Shown here piece after piece: positions 25,823 through 31,984 of a DNA stretch of 64,000 bases. This DNA is from Microvirga sp. (GTDB lineage: Bacteria > Pseudomonadota > Alphaproteobacteria > Rhizobiales > Beijerinckiaceae), in contig NZ_JACXAB010000001.1 in the NCBI RefSeq assembly GCF_014699075.1, positions 124,001 through 188,000 on the forward strand, written 5' to 3'. Position 1 is the stretch's first letter, and each line of letters begins with the position of its first letter. The notes under the pieces are model-generated. The model made no database searches, was not told the origin of the DNA, and saw only the letters and a program-made list of their open reading frames with translations. The translations under genes and the position numbers were made by a program.

Positions 25823-26365
25823 TCAGGCACTGGCTTTGGCGCGTGAACGCTGCTGACCCTGCTGGCCTTGCTGACGTGCGCGGCCCTGACCACCCTGAGC
25901 CGAGCCGGCATTCATGCCGTCATAGCGCAGATCCTCAGCCGTGCTCTTGATGAAGCGAGCTGCGAGGAATCCGACTGCCACGGACACTGCGGCCACGGTC
26001 GCAGGTCGACGGCGCACCACGCCCTCGAACTCATTAAAGAAATCGGCGAAGGTCCGTTCACGGATCGAGTCCGCCAATTGCTCCAGCCCTTCGGCCGCCG
26101 TATCGACAACAGCGCGGATGTTCGGCCGCTCATCGAAGGAATGGGTGGATTCGCGCAGCGTCGTGGCGAAATCGGCGACCGACTGTGCGATGTCGTCCTT
26201 GCGGCGGTCGACATAATCCGTCGCCTGCTCGCGCGCGCTGTCGATGAAGTAACGGCTGCGCTCGACGGCTGCGTCCGCGATATCGCCGACATCGCCCTTC
26301 AGCGCATCCCAATCCTCGGTGCCGTTGTCCTGCTGCCTGTTGGTGTTTTCCTGTCCCACGCCCAT
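25823..26365 (-). CDS. Membrane-associated stress protein of unknown function
   Basis: The 180-aa protein has an acidic helical N-terminal region (about 20-115) and one membrane segment (VAAVSVAVGFLAARFI). It ends in a Gln/Gly/Arg-rich tail. It is the first gene of the four-gene envelope operon, 11 bp before the holin-like gene. The ATG at 26365 was chosen for the GAGAGG site upstream. An EcfG-type promoter lies 28 bp before it. Confidence 0.75.
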   Translation of the reverse strand: MGVGQENTNRQQDNGTEDWDALKGDVGDIADAAVERSRYFIDSAREQATDYVDRRKDDIAQSVADFATTLRESTHSFDERPNIRAVVDTAAEGLEQLADSIRERTFADFFNEFEGVVRRRPATVAAVSVAVGFLAARFIKSTAEDLRYDGMNAGSAQGGQGRARQQGQQGQQRSRAKASA

Positions 26366-26392
26366 GGTCAACCTCTCTCAATCGTGAGGGAG

Positions 26393-26418
26393 TAACCACT
26401 AGAAGCGCGGCAGGTTCC
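26393..26418 (-). promoter_or_regulatory. EcfG-type general stress promoter
   Basis: On the minus strand GGAAC (26418-26414) is followed after 17 nt by GTT (26396-26394). It lies directly upstream of the four-gene envelope-stress operon. Confidence 0.7.
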
Positions 26419-26467
26419 GGATGCGCTTTGAAACCGGGATTTAGGGGATCGGGTCTGTTTCCTGGGC

Positions 26468-26854
26468 CTAGCCCACGGAGGCGAGCCAATCGACGAGATC
26501 GGCGACCTTCCTGCGGGCTTCATCGTCCTTCAAGCGCAGGAATCCCCGCACGAGCCTATCGCTTTCCGATCGGGTCAGGAACTCGGCCATGAGGCTGTCC
26601 CCGGAGAACCCGCCTGCCCGCAAGCCAGGGAGGCCTTCAAAGAAGAACTCGATGCTCACATCGAGAATACCGGCAATCTGGAGCAGGCGGCTGGCGCCGA
26701 TGCGGTTCATCCCCTTCTCGTATTTCTGAACCTGCTGGAAGGTGAGCCCCAGGGCGTCGGCAAGCCGTTCCTGGCTCATGCCGAGCATGGTCCGCCGGGC
26801 CCTCACCCGACTGCCCATATGCCTGTCGATGTGGTTAGGCGCCTTCTTCTGCAA
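26468..26854 (-). CDS. XRE-family HTH regulator, PraR-like
   Basis: The 128-aa protein has an N-terminal Cro/C1-type HTH (RRTMLGMSQERLADALGLTF, QQVQKYEKGMNRIGASRL). This is followed by LDVSIEFFFEG and a helical C-terminal region. The sequence closely resembles PraR, a rhizobial repressor of quorum-sensing and biofilm genes. The start is TTG at 26854 with an AGGAG site upstream; an ATG at 26818 is possible but would remove conserved residues. It is divergent from luxR, which supports a quorum-sensing role. Confidence 0.85.
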   Translation of the reverse strand: MQKKAPNHIDRHMGSRVRARRTMLGMSQERLADALGLTFQQVQKYEKGMNRIGASRLLQIAGILDVSIEFFFEGLPGLRAGGFSGDSLMAEFLTRSESDRLVRGFLRLKDDEARRKVADLVDWLASVG

Positions 26855-26910
26855 GTCCTGCTCCTGCCTCTAATGAACCCTGCCTTGTCTATGCCAGAAT
26901 TAAAACTTTT

Positions 26911-26935
26911 GGTAGCATTATGGCCTCTTGCAACC
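26911..26935. promoter_or_regulatory. Imperfect inverted repeat between xre and luxR
   Basis: GGTAGCA (26911-26917) and TGCAACC (26929-26935) form a 6-of-7 inverted repeat with an 11-bp spacer. It lies in the 112-bp divergent intergenic region. It could be an operator for the XRE or LuxR protein; the evidence is weak. Confidence 0.3.
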
Positions 26936-26966
26936 TTAAGCTATAAGACTCGCTTGGGAGACGCCT

Positions 26967-27698
26967 GTGAGCGGCCGCAGCCTTGACCATACGGTACAAG
27001 TGTTCGAGTTCATCGAGGAGAGCGACAGCCTGGCGTCGCCGCAGGCCATTATCGATGCGATGGAACGCTCATTCGCCCAGTTCCGGTTTGAGAACTTCAT
27101 CATGACCGGACTGCCGCATCCGGAACAGAAAATCGAAAGTTTGGTGCTTCTCAAAAAGTGGCCCCTTGGCTGGTATGAGCGCTACACGCGAAACAGCTAC
27201 GACCGGCACGACCCCGTGATCCGCCTGTGCCAGCGGACCGTCCAGCCCTTCGAATGGAGCGAAGCGCCCTTCGATCCTGAGATCGACTCTAAGGGCAAGG
27301 AGATCATGCAGGGTGCTGCCGATTTCGGCATGCGGCAGGGCTGTTGCCTGCCCATTCACGGGTTGAACGGGTTCGAGGCCTGCCTTTCCATGGGCGGCGC
27401 GGACCTCGACCTGACGCCCCAGACCAAGCCTGCCATCCACCTGATGGCCATGTACGCCTTCGAGCGCGCCCGCCTCGTCCTGGCTCCCTCCCCGCGGCCC
27501 AACCCGCTGACGGCCCGCGAGCGGGAAGCGCTGCGGTGGGCGGCCCTGGGGAAGTCCGCTGCAGATACCGGGGAGATCCTGGGCGTGACGGAGCGGACGA
27601 TTACGGCTCATATCGGCAGCGCCTGCCTCAAGCTGAGCGCCGCCAACAAGACCCATGCGGTCGCCAGGGCGCTTCAGCACCGGCTCATCGAGATCTGA
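26967..27698 (+). CDS. LuxR-family autoinducer-binding transcriptional regulator
   Basis: The 243-aa protein has an N-terminal autoinducer-binding domain with the conserved aromatic and acidic residues (WYERYTRNSYDRHDPVIR). A C-terminal LuxR/GerE HTH follows (LTAREREALRWAALGKSAAD, VTERTITAHIG). It should bind an acyl-homoserine lactone and regulate transcription. It starts with GTG after a GGGAG site. The cognate luxI lies 77 bp downstream on the same strand. Confidence 0.93.
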   Translation: MSGRSLDHTVQVFEFIEESDSLASPQAIIDAMERSFAQFRFENFIMTGLPHPEQKIESLVLLKKWPLGWYERYTRNSYDRHDPVIRLCQRTVQPFEWSEAPFDPEIDSKGKEIMQGAADFGMRQGCCLPIHGLNGFEACLSMGGADLDLTPQTKPAIHLMAMYAFERARLVLAPSPRPNPLTAREREALRWAALGKSAADTGEILGVTERTITAHIGSACLKLSAANKTHAVARALQHRLIEI

Positions 27699-27703
27699 CT
27701 CAC

Positions 27704-27719
27704 CTGTAATTTCCTACAA
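27704..27719 (+). promoter_or_regulatory. Candidate lux box upstream of luxI
   Basis: CTGTAATTTCCTACAA is a partial dyad (TGTA...TACA) in the short luxR-luxI gap, about 56 bp before the luxI start. Its form and position suit a LuxR-type site. It has not been compared with a defined consensus for this genus. Confidence 0.4.
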
Positions 27720-27775
27720 TACCCAAATCAGGCCGGTCATGGACACTGCTCTCCAGAAAAAGGAGGGCATGGGGT

Positions 27776-28420
27776 ATGACCTCAATTCACGTCATCACCG
27801 ATGAGAACAAAGCTGGATATGAAGCGATCCTCGACGATTGCTTCCGCCTGAGGCACGAGGTCTTCGTGGGTGAGCGCGGGTGGCGCGACCTCGAACGCCC
27901 TGACGGGCGGGATGTGGATGCCTATGACAATGACCAAGCAACCTATCTGGTGGCGCTCGACGATGGGCGCGTCATTGGGGGCCTGAGGCTCTACCCGACG
28001 CTGCTGCCGCACATGATCAGCGAGTCCTTTGCCCACCTGGTCAAAGGCCGCGATGTGCTGTCCGGTTCCACGATCCTCGAATGCACCCGCTACTTCATCG
28101 TCAGGGAGCGGCGCATGGGCCGCACGGATTGCCGCCTTCTGGCAGCCTTCCAGCAATTCTGCCTTGAGGAGGGGGTTACGGAGGTGACCGCCGTAGTCGA
28201 GATGTGGTGGCTGCCCCGCTGGCAGCAGGCCGGCTTCAAGGTCCGCCCTCTGGGTCTGCCGACCATGATCGAAGGCCAGCACTGCATCGCAGCCGCCATT
28301 CAGATTTCGGAGGACAGCCTGAGGCATGTCAGCCGGCTGGCGGGCCTGCGCGGCTCGTGCCTGGTGCGCGCCACTGCTGCTCCTGCCCTTGCCGATCGGG
28401 TGCCCCATGTCGCTGCCTGA
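27776..28420 (+). CDS. Acyl-homoserine-lactone synthase (LuxI family)
   Basis: The 214-aa protein has the invariant LuxI residues. The RLRHEVFVGERGW segment holds the conserved Arg, Phe and Trp. Acidic residues appear in DVDAYDND, then GGLRLYPT, then ECTRYFI with Glu and Arg. It makes the quorum-sensing signal from SAM and an acyl donor. The acyl chain (or aryl group, as in some Rhizobiales) cannot be read from sequence. A GGAGG site precedes the ATG. A small gene overlaps its 3' end by 14 bp. Confidence 0.94.
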   Translation: MTSIHVITDENKAGYEAILDDCFRLRHEVFVGERGWRDLERPDGRDVDAYDNDQATYLVALDDGRVIGGLRLYPTLLPHMISESFAHLVKGRDVLSGSTILECTRYFIVRERRMGRTDCRLLAAFQQFCLEEGVTEVTAVVEMWWLPRWQQAGFKVRPLGLPTMIEGQHCIAAAIQISEDSLRHVSRLAGLRGSCLVRATAAPALADRVPHVAA

Positions 28421-28655
28421 CGAGATCCCTCCTGTTACCTCCTTTGTCCAGGAGGAGATGGCTGACGGAGCCACCCGGACGCTCGCGGCCTGCCTTTCTC
28501 AGCTTCCGCCGATCGTGCGGCTGAGGCTTCTGGCCTTCATGCATCTGGTGGAAGATCCGGCCGCCATGAAAGCTGCACTCGAAATCACCCCGTCGGGCTC
28601 CATGCGGCTTACCCTGGACACGGCCGTCACACCCTGCCCGGCCAACTGTCACTGA
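28407..28655 (+). CDS. Small protein overlapping luxI (positional CinS-like candidate)
   Basis: The 82-aa protein starts with ATG at 28407 inside the luxI 3' end and reads MSLPDEIPPVTSFVQEE. No domain was recognised; a short helical core (LPPIVRLRLLAFMHLVED) is visible. In Rhizobium leguminosarum a small gene, cinS, is co-expressed with the luxI gene cinI. CinS counteracts PraR there. The present arrangement (PraR-like XRE, luxR, luxI, small gene) has the same logic. Sequence homology to CinS was not established. Confidence 0.7.
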   Translation: MSLPDEIPPVTSFVQEEMADGATRTLAACLSQLPPIVRLRLLAFMHLVEDPAAMKAALEITPSGSMRLTLDTAVTPCPANCH

Positions 28656-28682
28656 GCTCCTCCGCCCCCAGGAGCTCAAAAG

Positions 28683-28712
28683 AAAACCCCGCGCTCCCGG
28701 GCGCGGGGTTTT
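28683..28712. terminator. Bidirectional terminator
   Basis: A 12-bp stem (AAAACCCCGCGC / GCGCGGGGTTTT) with a 6-nt loop lies between the convergent luxI operon and yciF-like gene. Confidence 0.9.
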
Positions 28713-28730
28713 CGACGTCGGATGAGAACG

Positions 28731-29225
28731 TCAGGCGGCCTTGGTGTTGACGCGCGCCTCGGCGAGCTGGGTCAGAAGCTGATCGGTCTTCTTCTCCTCC
28801 TGAAGGTTCTGGTCCAGGAGCTTGGCGGCATCATTCATGCCGAGTTCCTGGGCCCAAGTCTTCAGGGAGCCGTAGCGGGTGATCTCGTAGTGCTCCACCG
28901 CCTGGGCGGCAGCCAGGATGCCGGCATCGAGAGCCTCGCTGTCGGCAAAGTCCTCCATGACTTCCTTGCCTTCCTCGATGATGCCGTTGATGGCCTCGCA
29001 CTGCACGCCGCGGGCCGGCTTGCCGAGCATCTCGAAAACCTTCTCAAGGCGCTCGATCTGGCCTTCCGTTTCCACACGATGGGTCTCGAAAGCCTGCCGC
29101 AGTTCCTCCGATTCCGCATTCTTCGCCATCTTCGGCAGGGACTTCAGGATCTGCTTTTCGGCGTAGAAAATGTCCTTCAGCGTGTGAAGGAAGAGGTCTT
29201 CCAGGGTCTTTTCCTTGGCTGGCAT
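28731..29225 (-). CDS. Ferritin-like YciF family protein (DUF892), copy 1
   Basis: The 164-aa protein has the DUF892 opening (TLEDLFLHTLKDIFYAEKQI) and later AVEHYEITRYGSL. It forms a four-helix bundle related to ferritin/rubrerythrin with Glu and His metal ligands. YciF-type proteins are stress-induced; their biochemical activity is unsettled. An EcfG-type promoter lies 32 bp upstream. The ATG at 29225 has a GGAG site. A paralogue lies at 41616. Confidence 0.92.
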   Translation of the reverse strand: MPAKEKTLEDLFLHTLKDIFYAEKQILKSLPKMAKNAESEELRQAFETHRVETEGQIERLEKVFEMLGKPARGVQCEAINGIIEEGKEVMEDFADSEALDAGILAAAQAVEHYEITRYGSLKTWAQELGMNDAAKLLDQNLQEEKKTDQLLTQLAEARVNTKAA

Positions 29226-29256
29226 GGTGACAACTCCTTGGTTGAAGCGTGGACTC

Positions 29257-29281
29257 AACGGAGGCCAAGCTTTGAGGTTCC
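29257..29281 (-). promoter_or_regulatory. EcfG-type general stress promoter (yciF copy 1)
   Basis: GGAAC (29281-29277, minus strand), 16 nt, then CGTT (29260-29257). This is an exact match to the sigma-EcfG consensus, directly upstream of the YciF-like gene. Confidence 0.75.
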
Positions 29282-29309
29282 GGACCTTTTCCGGACTCTT
29301 TTTCAGAGG

Positions 29310-29335
29310 GGAACAACAGCGCTTCGCGTCGCGTT
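29310..29335 (+). promoter_or_regulatory. EcfG-type general stress promoter (DUF2892 gene)
   Basis: GGAAC (29310-29314), 17 nt, then CGTT (29332-29335) on the plus strand. It is divergent from the yciF promoter 29 bp away, so one short region drives two stress genes. Confidence 0.75.
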
Positions 29336-29363
29336 CGGCCCATGCCAATCAAGGAGAAATGAC

Positions 29364-29624
29364 GTGACGAACATGATATCGGCCAGGGCCGGATCGCTGA
29401 TGAACGGGCCCGCCAATCTCAGCACGACAGAGCGCGGCGCCTACATGCTGGCGGGCCTCGGCCTTGCGGCCGCAGCCGCCAAGCCCCGTCCCAACCCGCT
29501 CCTGAACATCCTGGCGCTTGCGGGCGGATCCTATCTGGCTTGGCGCGGCTATGTTGGCCAGTGCCCGGTCAAAGCGGCCTTGACAGGCTCTTCGGACAGC
29601 GGTCGTCTCGCCCATCACGGCTAA
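29364..29624 (+). CDS. YgaP-type small membrane protein (DUF2892)
   Basis: The 86-aa protein matches DUF2892: a NLSTTERGAYMLAGLGL segment, a second hydrophobic segment, and the closing WRGYVGQCPV. It is a small inner-membrane protein of unknown function that accompanies stress and rhodanese genes elsewhere. The GTG at 29364 follows an AAGGAG site at ideal spacing; an ATG at 29373 is an alternative. An EcfG-type promoter lies just upstream. Confidence 0.82.
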   Translation: MTNMISARAGSLMNGPANLSTTERGAYMLAGLGLAAAAAKPRPNPLLNILALAGGSYLAWRGYVGQCPVKAALTGSSDSGRLAHHG

Positions 29625-29631
29625 AGGAAAA

Positions 29632-29655
29632 GGGCCACAGTTTCCGCTGTGGCCC
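29632..29655 (-). terminator. Terminator of the glsB-like gene
   Basis: A 9-bp stem (GGGCCACAG / CTGTGGCCC) with a 6-nt loop is followed on the minus strand by TTTTCC. It may also slow plus-strand transcripts of the DUF2892 gene. Confidence 0.75.
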
Positions 29656-29679
29656 CTCCTGATTTCGGTTCTGGTGCGA

Positions 29680-29946
29680 TCAGTATGTCGAGCTCGAGCG
29701 ACGACCGGCGATCAGGCCATAGATGAAGAGCACCACGATAGCGCCGACGATAGCGCCGATGAAGCCCGCTCCTTCATCGGCCCGGTACCAGCCCAAAGCC
29801 TGTCCAAGGTAGGTGGCGACCAAAGCGCCGACGATTCCGAGGATCGTCGTCATGATGAAACCCGATGGCTCGTTCCGGCCCGGCATGATCCATTTGGCGA
29901 TCAAACCCGCCACGAAGCCGATGATGATGGTCCAGATGATGCTCAT
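29680..29946 (-). CDS. GlsB/YeaQ/YmgE family stress membrane protein
   Basis: The 88-aa protein has three hydrophobic segments and the family sequence GLIAKWIMPGRNEPSGF and GIVGALVATYLG. It belongs to the transglycosylase-associated small membrane proteins induced by stress. The ATG at 29946 was chosen over an upstream in-frame start. No EcfG-type promoter was found on its strand, although one on the opposite strand lies next door. Confidence 0.9.
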   Translation of the reverse strand: MSIIWTIIIGFVAGLIAKWIMPGRNEPSGFIMTTILGIVGALVATYLGQALGWYRADEGAGFIGAIVGAIVVLFIYGLIAGRRSSSTY

Positions 29947-29977
29947 GAGAGAGTCCCTGTGAGTGTTGCCTCCACAA

Positions 29978-30002
29978 GGAACGCGCATCTTCGGCTAAGG
30001 TT
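29978..30002 (+). promoter_or_regulatory. EcfG-type general stress promoter (55-aa gene)
   Basis: GGAAC (29978-29982), 17 nt, then GTT (30000-30002) on the plus strand, 88 bp before the start of the small gene at 30090. Confidence 0.6.
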
Positions 30003-30089
30003 GCGGCGGAGGGTCGTTCCGGCCCTCTTTTCATGATCTCGCCGCACTTGAAGGCGACGCTTCCGGTTCATCGATAGGAGGTCTCGGTT

Positions 30090-30257
30090 ATGAATTCTTC
30101 CGGCGGTTCCTGGAGCTACGAATCCGTGCAGGCCCTTCTGACCCTGGCCCGGGAGGGAATTCCCGTCTCGGTCATCAGCCTGAAGCTGAAGCGATCAATC
30201 ACGGAGGTTCGAGCCAAGCTGGACGATCTCGGCGTCACGCCGGCGGCGGAAGTGTAA
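30090..30257 (+). CDS. 55-aa small helical protein
   Basis: The reading frame encodes 55 residues with an ATG preceded by an excellent AGGAGGT site. The protein has a helix-turn-helix-like composition (VQALLTLAREGIPVSVISL, then SITEVRAKLDDLGV). It resembles the first part of small HTH domains in which a helix pair recognises DNA. Function is unknown. An EcfG-type promoter lies upstream, which suggests a stress-induced regulator. Confidence 0.7.
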   Translation: MNSSGGSWSYESVQALLTLAREGIPVSVISLKLKRSITEVRAKLDDLGVTPAAEV

Positions 30258-30354
30258 ACCGCAGACCCGGGAGGATCATCGCGCATCAGGGTTTCGGAGT
30301 GCGCCAACCGCGCCTTCGAACCCTCATCCTACCTGCATCGATGTCTTGGAAAAA

Positions 30355-30431
30355 TGGCGCGCCCGAAAGGATTCGAACCTCTGACCCCCAGATTCGTAGT
30401 CTGGTGCTCTATCCAGCTGAGCTACGGGCGC
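30355..30431 (-). tRNA. tRNA-Arg (ACG)
   Basis: A full cloverleaf reads on the minus strand: acceptor GCGCCCG/CGGGCGC, anticodon stem CCAGA/TCTGG with loop CTACGAA, T-loop TTCGAAT, and encoded CCA. The anticodon ACG decodes CGN arginine codons after A34 deamination. Confidence 0.96.
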
Positions 30432-30535
30432 TTGGTCGGCTAGGTCGTTGCGGGAAGCAACGTTGGCCGAGGCCGGTGACATAAAGGGATCCGGCGCGGT
30501 TGGCAAGCCTCTTGTGCGGAAGTTTTGCCGAAAGC

Positions 30536-31984
30536 TCAGTTGGCTTCCGCGGTGGAGAGCCGGTCGGGGATCGTGATCTTGAAGCAGGTCCTTCCCTGCC
30601 CTTCATCGAGGATAATGGTTCCGCCATGGAGCTGGACGAGTTCGGCGGCAATCGGCAGCCCCAGGCCCGTACCGCCCTTCTGAGCCGAACCCTGGAAGGG
30701 CGTGAACAGGTTGGCCTTGGCCCGCTCGGGGATGCCGGGACCATTGTCCTTGATAAAGATAAGCACGGTGCTGCCCTCCCGGAGGGCCGAGATGTCGATG
30801 CAAGGCTGGCCATTCGGGGAACCAGTCTGGCTGAGAGCCTGAACCGCATTGCGCACCACATTCACGAGGACCCGGGAGAGCTGGTCCGGATCCGCATCGA
30901 TCATCAGGTCATCGGGAACATCCGCCTGGAACGCGATCCCGACCTCGGGCGCCAGATCCGTGAGGTTCGACAGCTCGTCGATCATGGGGCCTAAGGGGAT
31001 GAGGCGCCGCTGCGGCAGGGGCTCGGTCGCCCGGCCGAAGGCCAGGGTGGTCTCGCAGAAGGCGATGGCACGGTCGAGAGTGCTGACGAGTCTCGGGGCG
31101 ATGCGCTGCACGGAATCGTCGCTGACGTTGTCCAGGCGGTCCGTCAGGAGCTGAGCCGTGGTCAGCATGTTGCGCAGTTCGTGATTGATCTTGCTGACGG
31201 CAAGGCCGAGCTGGGCGAGACGCCGCTTCTGGCGCAGCTCGTCGGCCAGGGTCGTTTCCATGCGGGCCAGAGCCTGCTCGGCAAGGCCGATCTCGTCGAC
31301 GCGATCGGTGGGCCGGATAACCCGGGACGCATCTTCCGGATTGCTGGAGAATTCGGCGATGTTGCCGGTGAGGCGCCTCACCGGGCGCACGATCACCCAT
31401 TGCAGGGTGAGATAGACGAGACCCGCCGTAATGATGGAGATGAACAGGGACAGGAATAGGATGTTGCGCGAGAACTCGATCATGGCGTGGCGCAGGGGCC
31501 GCTGATCGAGGATCATCTCGACGAAGTCGACGCCCATGCCCGAGCCGATCACCCGGATTGGCTTGTCGGCCGGGTTGAGCAGGACGTCGAAGGCATCCTG
31601 AACCAGGGTGAGCCATTGCGCGTCCCGCAGGTCCACGGTCTTGCCCACCTCGGTCGGCACGTCCCCTGCGGCCAGAAGGCTCCTGCGCCCGCCGCCGCGC
31701 AGGGCGATGGCCCGGGCTCCGACACCCTGGAGGAGGCGGACTTCGAGGTCCTCGGGAAGGCTTTCCTCGGGCGCCGCATCGAGCACCATGGCGGCGATCT
31801 GCGCTGCGGCGAGGCGGTCGTTCAGCCATGTGAGCCGGAAATTGGCCACGGAGGGCACGTAGATGAGCACCTCCGCAATCATGACAAACAGCACCGTGAG
31901 CAGGAGCAGGCGCGCGGAGAGCCCGAACTGGCTCAGGATGCGCCCTGCAAGGGAGGTCTGCTCAGGTCTCATGTTCGGTTTCAT
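30536..31984 (-). CDS. Membrane sensor histidine kinase (HAMP)
   Basis: The 482-aa protein has a membrane helix near residues 23-45, a periplasmic region of about 130 aa, a second helix (SLFISIITAGLVYLTLQWV), and a HAMP linker. The phosphoacceptor region reads KINHELRNMLT. The C-terminal HATPase domain shows the N box (NVVRNAVQAL) and G boxes (KDNGPGIPE, GGTGLGLPI). No response regulator gene is adjacent, so its partner is unknown. Its ATG overlaps the stop codon of the upstream flavoprotein gene (ATGA), which implies coupled expression with a redox protein. Confidence 0.92.
   Translation of the reverse strand: MKPNMRPEQTSLAGRILSQFGLSARLLLLTVLFVMIAEVLIYVPSVANFRLTWLNDRLAAAQIAAMVLDAAPEESLPEDLEVRLLQGVGARAIALRGGGRRSLLAAGDVPTEVGKTVDLRDAQWLTLVQDAFDVLLNPADKPIRVIGSGMGVDFVEMILDQRPLRHAMIEFSRNILFLSLFISIITAGLVYLTLQWVIVRPVRRLTGNIAEFSSNPEDASRVIRPTDRVDEIGLAEQALARMETTLADELRQKRRLAQLGLAVSKINHELRNMLTTAQLLTDRLDNVSDDSVQRIAPRLVSTLDRAIAFCETTLAFGRATEPLPQRRLIPLGPMIDELSNLTDLAPEVGIAFQADVPDDLMIDADPDQLSRVLVNVVRNAVQALSQTGSPNGQPCIDISALREGSTVLIFIKDNGPGIPERAKANLFTPFQGSAQKGGTGLGLPIAAELVQLHGGTIILDEGQGRTCFKITIPDRLSTAEAN

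Noticed and set aside
29680-29988. EcfG promoter for the GlsB-like gene
   Set aside because: A GGAAC exists on the minus strand upstream, but no CGTT or GTT occurs at 16-17 nt. The good match there is on the plus strand and points to the 55-aa gene.
30299-30484. 61-residue open frame across the tRNA-Arg gene
   Set aside because: It is a readthrough of the tRNA on the opposite strand; this sequence is a common false protein call.
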